Shown in pieces: positions 1-7,239 of a DNA stretch of 13,685 nt. The position numbers were made by a program, and so were the translations under genes. Source of the DNA: JADGRA01 sp035622755 (GTDB lineage Bacteria; Myxococcota; Myxococcia; Myxococcales; Myxococcaceae). Every line of letters starts with the position of its first letter. Position 1 is the first letter of the stretch. The stretch covers positions 1 to 13,685 of the forward strand of contig DASPUU010000168.1 in the NCBI GenBank assembly GCA_035622755.1, written 5' to 3'. The notes below the pieces were generated by a model. The model saw only the letters and a program-made list of their open reading frames with translations. It made no database searches and had not been told where the DNA came from.

Positions 1-352
1 GGCCGCCGACAAGGGCAAGAAGGTGGCCGCCTACGTGCCGCCCGCCCCGGGCGTGACCGACGTCCCGGAAAAGGTCGGCGACGGGGACATCATGTCGGTG
101 GTCCTGGCGAACAAGGCCGCGGTGCAGCGCTGCGCCGACGAGCAGCGGGCCCGGGACCCGAACCTGCACGGCACGCTGGTCATGCACTGGGTCATCCAGA
201 CGTCCGGCAAGACCACCAACGTCGCGCCGGCCACCGAAGCCTTCAAGAGCTCGTACTTCGCCACCTGCACCTCGGGGCTGGTGAAGACCTGGACCTTCCC
301 CAAGCACCGTTTCTCGCCCGGCCAGGCCGTGGATTTCCCCTTCAAGTTCTGA
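1..352 (+). CDS. TonB-like protein, AgmX/PglI C-terminal domain (3' part only)
   Basis: The gene enters from before the window. The frame is open from base 2 and stops with TGA at 350-352, so the GTG at 23 is probably internal. The visible ~116 residues begin with a Lys/Ala/Pro-rich linker (…YVPPAPGV…). A compact domain follows with the pattern of AgmX/PglI C-terminal domains: a conserved Cys after an initial helix (QRCADEQ), 'G-x-L-x-M-x-W-x-I-x-x-S-G' strands, a second Cys (FATCTSGLVKTWTFP) and a terminal phenylalanine-rich strand (VDFPFKF). The two Cys may form a disulfide. In myxobacteria such domains sit at the periplasmic end of envelope or gliding-motility-associated proteins and resemble the TonB C-terminus. 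The N-terminal region, which would say whether this is an FHA, GYF or TonB-type protein, is missing. The next gene starts 33 bp downstream on the same strand and may be co-transcribed. Confidence 0.75.
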   Translation, partial: AADKGKKVAAYVPPAPGVTDVPEKVGDGDIMSVVLANKAAVQRCADEQRARDPNLHGTLVMHWVIQTSGKTTNVAPATEAFKSSYFATCTSGLVKTWTFPKHRFSPGQAVDFPFKF

Positions 353-385
353 CGCCGGGGCGGGCCCCGCTCCAGCGGTCTCCTG

Positions 386-1501
386 ATGCGACTCCCCCTC
401 GAGCCGCCGTTGCCCGACCTGCCCATCCGGCCGGTTCGCGAGATGGGCCTCAAGGAGCTGGAGCGCGTCCGGCTCATCCTCCGCGGCGGAAGCGTCGTCG
501 ACTGGCGGCGGCTCCACTTCCGGACCCGCGACGAGGTGGATCGCTTCCTGCGGCTCTGCTGCCTCGACCTGAGCCGCGCGCACGACGACGCCTGGGCCCG
601 GACGGTGCTCGGCGATGCGGTGGAGTACCTGCGCCGCTCGTTCGGCTACCGGGTGGCGGACGCGGTGGCCCGCCCGGCCGAGGTGCACGATCTCTTTCTC
701 TTCGCCTCCGGCGCGAAGGAGCCCCGCCTGCGGCGCATCGCCTGCATCGTCCTCAAGGTGATGCACGTCGTGCAGCACATCGAGGGGCGGGATCTCCTCT
801 ACCGGCTGGCCGTCTCCGAGGCCGATCTGGCGGACATGGTCATCCGCAAGGTGTCGGGGACGATGGACGAGGCCCGCGGCAAGGGCCTCCCGGTGTCCGA
901 GTTCTATCACTCGGTGAAGACCCGGGAGTCGCTGATCACCAAGCTCCTGGCCAAGAAGGAGACGGTGGCCGCCCAGGTCTACGACCGGACGCGCTTCCGC
1001 ATCGTCACCCGGACGCGGGCCGACATCCTCCCCGTGCTCTACTTCCTCACCCAGCGGCTCTTCCCCTTCAACTTCGTCGTGCCCGGGCAGACGGAGAACT
1101 CGCTCCTGCCCTTCAAGAGCCTGCTCCGGGATTTTCCCCACTTCGCCGCCCATGCCCACGAGCTTCACCTCGACCCGAACTTCGAGGACCGGGAGGACTC
1201 GACCCACAATCCGTTCAGCGGCGTCACCTACCGCGTCCTGAACTTCGTGGTGGACATGCCGCTCCGGCTCGATGCCTGGCTGCCGCCTCCGGAGGAGGAC
1301 GTGCGGGAGCGCAAGGGGCGGATCGGGTTCGCCCTGGTCGAGTTCCAGATCCTCGACGAGCGCACGGCGGTGACCAACGAGCAGGGCGACAGCGCCCACG
1401 TCCGCTACAAGCACCGCCAGCGCCTCAAGGTCCTGCGCCGGCTCTCCCGGGGGCTGGTCGTCCCGCGCCATGCCGAGCCCGAGCCGGGCGAGGCCGAGTA
1501 G
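386..1501 (+). CDS. TIGR04552-like protein with RelA/SpoT synthetase-like signature
   Basis: This 371-aa soluble protein has no signal peptide or membrane segment. From memory it matches the myxobacterial family TIGR04552, which has no assigned function. An N-terminal helical half (about 1-170) precedes a region that can be laid against RelA/SpoT synthetase domains: K178-x3-S182-x3-K186 matches the 'VKSxYSIxxKM' element; Y199-D200-x4-R205 matches 'YDxxxxRI'; Y282 falls near the 'GYxSxH' element, with Asn286 where His is usual; V318-E319-F320-Q321-I322 matches 'vEiQIRT'; and H338-x2-Y341-K342 matches 'aHwrYK'. The Asp and Glu corresponding to the Mg2+/catalytic acidic residues are kept. No HD hydrolase motif is visible in the N-terminal half. 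ATG at 386 is used; no strong ribosome binding site is visible, and Met20 is an alternative start. The stop lies 27 bp from the convergent FadL-like gene. The coding call is firm; the fold and any nucleotide-related activity are inference. Confidence 0.85.
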   Translation: MRLPLEPPLPDLPIRPVREMGLKELERVRLILRGGSVVDWRRLHFRTRDEVDRFLRLCCLDLSRAHDDAWARTVLGDAVEYLRRSFGYRVADAVARPAEVHDLFLFASGAKEPRLRRIACIVLKVMHVVQHIEGRDLLYRLAVSEADLADMVIRKVSGTMDEARGKGLPVSEFYHSVKTRESLITKLLAKKETVAAQVYDRTRFRIVTRTRADILPVLYFLTQRLFPFNFVVPGQTENSLLPFKSLLRDFPHFAAHAHELHLDPNFEDREDSTHNPFSGVTYRVLNFVVDMPLRLDAWLPPPEEDVRERKGRIGFALVEFQILDERTAVTNEQGDSAHVRYKHRQRLKVLRRLSRGLVVPRHAEPEPGEAE

Positions 1502-1528
1502 CCCGGGCGCCCTCCGTCCGGCTCCACC

Positions 1529-2929
1529 CTAGAACTGGTAGGAGAGGGCGAAGAGGATGCTGATCGTCTGCGCGTTGAGCGTCTGGTTCTGGTCCCCGGC
1601 GTCGGTGACCAGCGCGCGGCTCGAGCTCCCGAACTCGTAGCCCAGGCCGACCGAGCCGGAGAGGACCTGGGTGCCGAGCATCTCGGCGGTGAAGGAGACG
1701 CCGGCGCGGAAGCCGTAGAGGTCGATCTGCTGGAGGATGGGCGAGCGCGCGTCCCCCGGAGCGAGCGAGACGTAGAAGCCGCCGTGGAGGGTGACCAGGT
1801 TGCTCACACGGTAGCCGCCGCCGATGCTGCCGTTGAGGATGCCGCGCGTCCCCCAGAGCAGGTCGGGGAAGGAGGTGGTGGTGACCACCGGCGGCTGCCC
1901 GTCGACCCCGGTCACCACCCGGCCGGGCGTGGTCGAGCCGACGGCCAGGTAGGTGCCCGAGGCCTGGTGCCAGTGGAGGTCGAGCTCGACCGCCACACGC
2001 TGGATGCGCACCGCCACGCCTCCGGCCAGCTCGAGCGGGATGCGGTAGTCGAAGGTGGCGTCGGTGTCGCGCAGGAACACCTGGGTGGACTGCGAGCCGG
2101 CCGTCCCCTGTACCGTGCCCAGCGCCTGGTAGGTCAGGCTGCCGCCCCCGAAGACGCGCAGCCCCGGCGTCTTGACCACCAGCCCGAGCGAGAGCCAGCG
2201 CACGACGTCCCATTGCAGGCTGGCCTCGGCGAGCACGTGCTGGACGTTGCCGCTGAGCTGCTGGGCCCGCTCGGTGGAGGTGGTCGAGGTGGAGGAGGTG
2301 TTCTCGGTGGAGAACTGCACCTGGGTGCTGGCCGAGGTGTGCGGGAAGACGACGGCGAAGCCGAGCCGGAGGGACGGGCTGGCCGCCCAGGCCACCGCCG
2401 CGATGGCCTGGTAGCCCTGGAGGGTCGCCTGGGCCAGGTAGGTGGTGCGCGAGCCGGGTGTGGGGAGGACCGAGACGTCGAGGCTCTGGTCCCAGGAGAT
2501 GGGGTTGGCCAGGGCGAACCCGAGGCGGATGTTGCGCCAGGGGATGACCTCCTCGCCCAGGACCAGGCCGACGAAGCTGGGCAGGGTGCGCAGGCTGGAG
2601 ACCTCGGTGCCCGCCTGCCGGATGCCCGTCCCGCCGATGAGGGTCAGCTCGTAGCCCTGGGAGCTGGCGCTCAGCTGCGTGCGCCGGGTGAGGACGATCC
2701 CGGCCGGGTTGTACCAGACGGCGGCGGCGGACCGGGCCCGGGCGATGTCTGCCCCGGCCTCGAGCGACTCCTCCACGCCGGGAAAGATGCGATCGTAGTT
2801 CGGGGCGATGATCGTCGGCTCGACGACGATGGGCGAGGACTGCCCGGCCGCCGCGCCCGGGAGGAGCCAGGGCAGGGCGCTCCACAGCCGCCACCCGCGG
2901 AGACGACGGCGCCGGGCCGGCTCGGTCAT
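1529..2929 (-). CDS. OmpP1/FadL-like outer-membrane transport protein
   Basis: This 466-aa protein has an Arg-rich N-region (residues 7-12), a hydrophobic stretch and an 'AAAGQ' cleavage region near residue 29, as expected of a Sec signal peptide. The mature part starts with a plug-like segment containing 'AVWYNPAG' (N74-G77), the Asn-Pro-Ala motif typical of OmpP1/FadL long-chain fatty acid or hydrophobic-compound channels. The remainder alternates aromatic and polar residues in short β-strand patterns, and the last strand ends in Phe (…ALSYQF), the outer-membrane barrel C-terminal signature. The length fits a 14-stranded FadL barrel. Its ATG overlaps the ffh stop by four bases (ATGA, 2926-2929), so translation is probably coupled to ffh. 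Substrate cannot be told from sequence; hydrophobic molecules are the family norm. Outer-membrane barrel placement is secure, and FadL subfamily placement fairly so. Confidence 0.85.
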   Translation of the reverse strand: MTEPARRRRLRGWRLWSALPWLLPGAAAGQSSPIVVEPTIIAPNYDRIFPGVEESLEAGADIARARSAAAVWYNPAGIVLTRRTQLSASSQGYELTLIGGTGIRQAGTEVSSLRTLPSFVGLVLGEEVIPWRNIRLGFALANPISWDQSLDVSVLPTPGSRTTYLAQATLQGYQAIAAVAWAASPSLRLGFAVVFPHTSASTQVQFSTENTSSTSTTSTERAQQLSGNVQHVLAEASLQWDVVRWLSLGLVVKTPGLRVFGGGSLTYQALGTVQGTAGSQSTQVFLRDTDATFDYRIPLELAGGVAVRIQRVAVELDLHWHQASGTYLAVGSTTPGRVVTGVDGQPPVVTTTSFPDLLWGTRGILNGSIGGGYRVSNLVTLHGGFYVSLAPGDARSPILQQIDLYGFRAGVSFTAEMLGTQVLSGSVGLGYEFGSSSRALVTDAGDQNQTLNAQTISILFALSYQF

Positions 2930-4554
2930 CGCCGCTTCCGGTTCTTCTTGCGGGCCTGTCGCTCCCGCTTCCTCTTCTCGTTGAGCGCGTCGCGGTCGAC
3001 CGGCCTGGCGGCCGGGCCGGTGGAGTAGCCCATCAGGCGGGCCCGGTTCATGGCCGCCTGGCCGACCGGGGCGGTGACCCCGGGCGCGAGCGAGGGGAGG
3101 GGCATCGGGGTCCGGCCCCCGAGCGCCCGCTCCATCATCGGGGCATCCCGCCCGAAGACGGCCCCGAGATCCATGTTCTTCATCCGGGCCAGCTGGCCCA
3201 GCTGGCGGAAGCCGGGGATGCGCCCGAGCAGCCCGGGGTCCTGGCCCACCGCCCCCATCACCTGCTGCATCATCCGGAACTTCCCCATCAGCTCGCCGAC
3301 GTCCTTCTTCGTCCGGCCCGAGCCGCGGGCGATGCGCGCAGCGCGCGAGTCGTCGATCAGGCTCGGCTGGAGCCGCTCCTTCTCGGTCATCGAGTCGTAG
3401 AGCGCCTCGATCTTCCCCAGCTCCTTCTCGTCCGGGTTGAGCTGGGCGGAGGCCTCGCCGAAGAGCGGGAACTTCTCCAGCAGGTCCTTGAGCGGTCCCA
3501 TCCGCCGCACGGTGCGGATCTGCTCGACGAAGTCCCTCAGGTTGAAGGTGCCGGAGAGGAGCTTGGCGGCGTCGGCCTCCGCCTTCTCCTCGTCGACCAC
3601 CGACTCGAAGTCCTTCATCAGCCCGACGATGTCGCCGAAGCCGAGGATCCGGCTGGCCAGGCCGTCCGGCCGGAACTCCTCCAGCTTGTCCAGCCCCTCG
3701 CCCAGGCCGAGGAACTTGATCGGCTTGCCGGTGACCTCCTTGATGGAGAGGGCGGCGCCGCCCCGCGCATCACCGTCGAGCTTGGTGAGGATGAATCCAT
3801 CCAGGCCCAGCCGCCGGTCGAACTCCCGGGCGGTCCGGACGGCGTCCTGGCCGATCATCGCGTCGCAGACGAGCAGCGTGCTCTCCGGATGGACGGCCTG
3901 CTTCATCGCCTCCAGCTCGGCCATGAGCGGCTCGTCGATGGCCAGGCGGCCGGCGGTGTCGAGCAGCACCACGTCTCGCCGCTGCTCCCGGGCGGCGCCC
4001 AGGCCGGCCCGGGCCAGCTCGGGAGGCGCGAGGCCCTCCTGGAAGAAGACCGGGACCCGGATGCGCTCCCCGAGGAGCCGGAGCTGCTCGACCGCCGCCG
4101 GACGCTGCACGTCGGCGGCCACCAGGAGGGGACGCCGCCCCTCGGCGGCCAGGCGGCTGGCCAGCTTGGCCACGGTGGTCGTCTTGCCCGAGCCCTGCAG
4201 GCCCACGAGCAGGATGCTGGACAGCTGCCCCTTCGGCCGCAGGTGCAGGTCGGTGTCCACCGGGCCCATGAGGAGCTCGAGCTCGTCGTGGCAGATCTTG
4301 ATGAACTGGTCGGCGGCCGAGGCGGCAACCTGCTTTCCGGACCGGCCGGTGGCCCGGGTCTGCACCGTACGGCCGACCGCCTTCTCCCGGACCCTGGCGA
4401 CGAAGGCCTTGACCACGTCGAAGGCCACGTCCGCCTCGAGGAGCGAGACGCGCACCTCGCCCAGCGACTCGTCGACCAGCTCGGAAGTGAGCTCCGCCTG
4501 GCCCGAGAGTCGCAGCTTGGCGGCCCGGAATCCGCGGCTGACCGTCTCCAGCAT
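2926..4554 (-). CDS. ffh: Signal recognition particle GTPase Ffh (SRP54)
   Basis: This 542-aa protein is the SRP subunit that binds 4.5S RNA and hydrophobic signal sequences and targets nascent membrane proteins to FtsY and SecYEG. The N domain (about 1-100) includes 'EVRVSLLEADV'. The G domain has the P-loop G118-LQGSGKT-T125, 'ADVQRPAA' (147-154), 'DTAGR' (199-203) and 'TKLDGDARGG' (257-266). The M domain (about 305-455) has the RNA-binding 'RIARGSG' (407-413) and a Met-rich helix. It is longer than the usual ~450 residues: after the M domain comes a ~90-residue extension ending in a strongly basic tail (…EKRKRERQARKKNRKRR). The start is ATG at 4554, supported by the conserved 'LETVSRGF' N-terminus; the upstream ribosome binding site is weak. 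It lies 44 bp from the divergent tRNA-Leu and overlaps the downstream FadL-like gene by 4 bp. Identification is certain. Confidence 0.98.
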   Translation of the reverse strand: MLETVSRGFRAAKLRLSGQAELTSELVDESLGEVRVSLLEADVAFDVVKAFVARVREKAVGRTVQTRATGRSGKQVAASAADQFIKICHDELELLMGPVDTDLHLRPKGQLSSILLVGLQGSGKTTTVAKLASRLAAEGRRPLLVAADVQRPAAVEQLRLLGERIRVPVFFQEGLAPPELARAGLGAAREQRRDVVLLDTAGRLAIDEPLMAELEAMKQAVHPESTLLVCDAMIGQDAVRTAREFDRRLGLDGFILTKLDGDARGGAALSIKEVTGKPIKFLGLGEGLDKLEEFRPDGLASRILGFGDIVGLMKDFESVVDEEKAEADAAKLLSGTFNLRDFVEQIRTVRRMGPLKDLLEKFPLFGEASAQLNPDEKELGKIEALYDSMTEKERLQPSLIDDSRAARIARGSGRTKKDVGELMGKFRMMQQVMGAVGQDPGLLGRIPGFRQLGQLARMKNMDLGAVFGRDAPMMERALGGRTPMPLPSLAPGVTAPVGQAAMNRARLMGYSTGPAARPVDRDALNEKRKRERQARKKNRKRR

Positions 4555-4598
4555 GGAGCGGTGCTCTTACACCACGCTAGGCTCGGGCTGCACCTGCC

Positions 4599-4687
4599 GC
4601 TCGGGTGGCGGAACCGGTAGACGCAGCGGACTTAAAATCCGCGGTCCCCTCGCCGGGGACGTGTCAGTTCGACCCTGACCCCGAGCA
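4599..4687 (+). tRNA. tRNA-Leu(UAA)
   Basis: This 89-nt class II tRNA folds by eye. The acceptor stem GCTCGGG (4599-4605) pairs with CCCGAGC (4680-4686), with discriminator A at 4687. The D-arm contains 'GGTAGACGC'. The anticodon stem is GCGGA/TCCGC with loop CTTAAAA, giving anticodon TAA at 4633-4635. A long variable arm pairs GTCCCC with GGGGAC, and the T-arm is GTCAG-TTCGACC-CTGAC. The 3' CCA is not encoded. It reads UUA and, by wobble, UUG. It is head-to-head with ffh. Confidence 0.97.
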
Positions 4688-4710
4688 TTCCGCGGTCCGC
4701 TCTGCCCGGG

Positions 4711-6726
4711 TCACGGCGCGGTGGCGAACTCGCCTGCCGTGGCGTTGATGCTGGTCGGGTTCTTGATCGTGTAGCCGTAGCTCTGCGCCGCGAGGCTGGC
4801 GCCGTAGTAGTACACGGACGCGGCGTTGGCGTTGTCGAAGCCGTCGCCGTCGTTCTCGTTCGTGTAGTTGACCGAGACGTAGTAGGCGCCGGCCGGCGAG
4901 GTCATGCTCAGGATCGGGCCGATGCCCGTGCCGGCCCAGTTGACGACGATGCCGTTCGCCCGCCTGGGGGTGATCACCGGGGTGCCCGACCAGCTCGCCC
5001 CCTCGTTCGCGACCGGGAAGACCACGGACTGGACGAAGGGGGCGGTCGGGTCCGCGCCGACGACGTCCAGGATGAAATAGGTGGTGTTCTGCTGGTTCTG
5101 GTCGAGGGTGACGGGGAAGGTGATGACGTTGGTCTGGCTGGGCGAGGCCTTGGCATAGGCCAGGGCGCTGGTGGGCGCCGTGTCACCGCGCACCGGCAGG
5201 GCCCAGGAATTGCCGTTGCTGTCCGTCGGCGCGGAGGTCAGCGATCCGTTGTCCTCGAGGACGACGATGAGGTTCCCCGCCGTCGGCCAGGGGACCTTGT
5301 ACGCTCCGGTGGTGATGTGGCTGTTGGTGACGAAGGCCATCTTCAGGACGTGGATGCCGGGCGGCGGGAGCGTCCCCGCGCCGGCCGCGGACTTCAGCTC
5401 CAGGCAGTAGGTGTTCACGGAGTGGGTGCCGGTGGTGGTCAGGGTGGGCGTCACGGACGTGCCGGGGGCGAGCTGCGACTGGAGGCCAAAGAAGTTCATG
5501 TTGATGTTCGGGTTGTCGCCGGTGGCCAGGTCGGCGTGATGGAGGGTCCACCCCGCGCCGGCGGTCAACGAGCTGACCGGTGCCCCGGTCCCGAGCGCGC
5601 CGGTGTTGTCCAGCGCGTAGTGGATGAGGAGGCTGCCCGCGGCCACGGTCATCGACGGGAGGGCGATGCTGGGCGCGGCCGCCGTGTGGGACGAGACAAT
5701 GGCGCCCACCGGTGAGGTCTGGGCGATGCCCGCCCACTCCTGCACCATCACCTTGACGTTCTGGTCGGCGGAGGAGAGGTCCAGGGTCAGGGTGCGGCCA
5801 CCCCCCTGGACGTTGGGCAGGACGTAGGCGGCGCTGACGAGGCCGCCGCCGCCCGCATCCGCGCTGACCGCCGGCGTCGTCGGCCAGCTGTTGCCCACGT
5901 CGTCGACCAGGGAGGCGACGCTGTTGCCGTGGCTGATGTCCAGGAAGACGACGATGCAGTTCCCCGGGCCCGAACGGTTGGGCAGGGGGAAGGTGTAGTG
6001 GGCCGAGGAGGTGCTGCGCGAGGGGGCATTGGCCCCGAACGAGACGGACTGCACCAGGGTCGGGACGTCCGGGCCGCTGCCCGGGGTGACGGTGATGGAC
6101 AGGTTCGCGGTCGCGCTCCCGGCGCTGTTCGACCCGGTCACCTGGTAGGTGGCCGCGGCCGTGACCGCCGTCGGCGTGCCGGTGATGACGCCCGTGGCCG
6201 TATCGAGGCTCAGCCCGGCGGGCAGCGCGGGCGAGACCAGGTAGGAGGCGATGGCCCCTCCGCCGTTGCTCGGGTCGTTCGGCGCGATGGGCGTGTTCAC
6301 CGGGTAGCTGGCCGGGTTGTCGGTGTACGTCAGGTTGACCGGCGCCTGGGGCGTCGAGGTCGGCGTGACTGGCGCGGAGGGCGCGCTCGGCGGGCCGTTC
6401 CCCACCGCGTTCGTCGCGTACACCTGGAAGGTGTAGGAGGTTCCGTTGGTCAGCGAGTTGACGGCCGCGCGCGTCCCGTTCACCACGATGGACGCCGAGG
6501 GCGTGGCCGGCGAGATGAGAACGGTGTAGCCGAGGATGGGCGAGCCGCCGTTGCTCGCCGGCGCCGTCCAGGCGACGGCGGCGGACTGGTTGCCGGCGGC
6601 GGCCGTCACGCCCGTCGGCGCACCCGGGACGGTCGCGCCCCCATCCGTGCCGCCGATCTCCGCCGTCTTGCACGCGACGAGGAGGCCGAACAGGACGATG
6701 GAAGCAATCTCGCGGGGAAGTCGCAC
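4711..6726 (-). CDS. Secreted lipoprotein with FN3, Ig-like and duplicated β-sandwich modules
   Basis: This 671-aa protein has a lipoprotein signal peptide with lipobox L-V-A-C19, so it is probably anchored in the outer or inner membrane after lipidation. A short TDGG linker follows. Residues ~33-122 are a fibronectin type III domain ('PGAPTGVTAAAGNQSAAVAW', '…YTFQVYATNAVG…'). Residues ~130-213 are a putative Ig-like He_PIG domain ('LPAGLSLDTATGVITGTPT'). The rest appears to be two copies of an A-B pair: A1 ~226-345, B1 ~352-446, A2 ~462-565, B2 ~582-668. The A units share 'GN-x-IVV' and 'D-x-x-GNSW' motifs. There is no catalytic motif, so an adhesive, sugar-binding or structural role is possible but unproven. 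The GTG start at 6726 is supported by GGAG six bases upstream. Its 3' end faces the tRNA-Leu, 23 bp away. Confidence 0.85.
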   Translation of the reverse strand: MRLPREIASIVLFGLLVACKTAEIGGTDGGATVPGAPTGVTAAAGNQSAAVAWTAPASNGGSPILGYTVLISPATPSASIVVNGTRAAVNSLTNGTSYTFQVYATNAVGNGPPSAPSAPVTPTSTPQAPVNLTYTDNPASYPVNTPIAPNDPSNGGGAIASYLVSPALPAGLSLDTATGVITGTPTAVTAAATYQVTGSNSAGSATANLSITVTPGSGPDVPTLVQSVSFGANAPSRSTSSAHYTFPLPNRSGPGNCIVVFLDISHGNSVASLVDDVGNSWPTTPAVSADAGGGGLVSAAYVLPNVQGGGRTLTLDLSSADQNVKVMVQEWAGIAQTSPVGAIVSSHTAAAPSIALPSMTVAAGSLLIHYALDNTGALGTGAPVSSLTAGAGWTLHHADLATGDNPNINMNFFGLQSQLAPGTSVTPTLTTTGTHSVNTYCLELKSAAGAGTLPPPGIHVLKMAFVTNSHITTGAYKVPWPTAGNLIVVLEDNGSLTSAPTDSNGNSWALPVRGDTAPTSALAYAKASPSQTNVITFPVTLDQNQQNTTYFILDVVGADPTAPFVQSVVFPVANEGASWSGTPVITPRRANGIVVNWAGTGIGPILSMTSPAGAYYVSVNYTNENDGDGFDNANAASVYYYGASLAAQSYGYTIKNPTSINATAGEFATAP
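4723..6051 (-). repeat. A-B-A-B internal protein repeat in the FN3 lipoprotein
   Basis: Approximate DNA spans are A1 5692-6051, B1 5389-5673, A2 5032-5343 and B2 4723-4983. A1 and A2 share 'GNCIVVFLD…DDVGNSW' and 'GNLIVVLED…DSNGNSW', followed in each by Ala-rich small-residue strands and a 'V…V(Q/G)' edge. B1 and B2 share a 'P-x-x-x-A-x-G-(S/I)-L/V' opening and an Asn-rich 'NPNINMNF / NENDGDGF' segment. A-unit similarity is clear; B-unit similarity is weaker. Confidence 0.5.
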
Positions 6727-6730
6727 GAAG

Positions 6731-6736
6731 TTCTCC
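6731..6736 (-). promoter_or_regulatory. Ribosome binding site fixing the GTG start at 6726
   Basis: On the minus strand the bases are GGAGAA. The GGAG core (6733-6736) lies six bases before the GTG at 6726, which supports this non-ATG start for the FN3 lipoprotein. Confidence 0.6.
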
Positions 6737-6856
6737 GGTGGGCGCTCGTCGAGCGCGGCAATCTAGCACCCGCGATCTCGACCCGGGCGCAGCAGCCGTG
6801 AGAGCGCCGTTTTCGGCTGAAGATGAAAGCCGCCCGGTGCGGGGCACCCTCCTCGC

Positions 6857-7087
6857 TCAGCGGCCCAGCGACTCCGGCTCGAGGATGACGCGGAACCGGA
6901 ACTCGTACGCGCCCACGCAGCTGCGCGAGCAGAACCAGCCCACGCGCCGCATGGGCACCGCGCCGGCGGCGAGGAGCTCGGGTGGCGGAGGCCGGAGCCC
7001 ATGCTCGAGCCGGAGGGCGATCCGCTTCCGGCAGAAGCCGCAGTCAACGGGTGCGCCAACAGTTCCGCGTCGTCGCAGCCCCAGCAT
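6857..7087 (-). CDS. Small CxxC/CxxxC zinc-finger-like protein, copy 1
   Basis: This gene encodes 76 aa from the ATG at 7087; a longer reading from GTG at 7150 would give 97 aa. It has C16-x2-C19 and C53-x3-C57 within 'DCGFCRKR' and 'GWFCSRSC', a likely four-cysteine zinc site with the 'FCSxxC' flavour of TRASH/MYM-type fingers. A short β-rich tail 'YEFRFRVILEPES' follows. It is a clear paralogue of the gene ending at 7193: the spacing between the Cys pairs is 34 residues in both, and the tails are almost the same. I prefer the internal ATG because similarity between the two copies begins there (ML…). There is no signal peptide or membrane segment. Function is not recognised; a metal-binding regulatory or adaptor role is only a guess. 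Confidence 0.65.
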   Translation of the reverse strand: MLGLRRRGTVGAPVDCGFCRKRIALRLEHGLRPPPPELLAAGAVPMRRVGWFCSRSCVGAYEFRFRVILEPESLGR

Positions 7088-7239
7088 CCGTCCGTGGTCG
7101 GAGCGTCCTCTCCAGGGGGGTCTTTGTCGGAGAGGGTGCGCGTCCGTCACCGCATCCGGAGGGAGCGGAGTGCGTCCCAGAATGGACCCGCGTCAGGCCG
7201 ATCCGGGTCGGCCGGCGTCGGCGGACTCCGGCTCGAGGA
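6870..7239. repeat. Exact 16-bp direct repeat within the duplicated zinc-finger-like genes
   Basis: GACTCCGGCTCGAGGA occurs at 6870-6885 and 7224-7239. It encodes the shared '(V/I)LEPES' tail on the minus strand. The surrounding ~100 bp are also alike, and the similarity continues through both Cys motifs, as expected of a gene duplication rather than a regulatory repeat. Confidence 0.8.

Noticed and set aside
386..900. HD hydrolase domain in the N-terminal half of the RelA/SpoT-like protein
   Set aside because: HVVQH (127-131) is suggestive, but there is no paired His-Asp motif or downstream 'ED' pair as in SpoT hydrolase domains.
1425..2894. Long minus-strand frame (489 aa) in another register over the FadL-like gene
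   Set aside because: It is an Arg/Pro/Gly-rich shadow typical of high-GC DNA; the frame at 1529-2929 has a signal peptide, the NPA motif and a barrel C-terminus.
4599..4711. tRNA-Leu as an integration (att) site for a mobile element
   Set aside because: No integrase, no repeated copy of the tRNA 3' end and no composition change are visible nearby.
6836..6848. Hairpin GGTGC-GGG-GCACC as a terminator after the zinc-finger-like gene
   Set aside because: The stem is only five pairs and no T-run follows on the minus strand; such short inverted repeats are expected by chance at this GC content.
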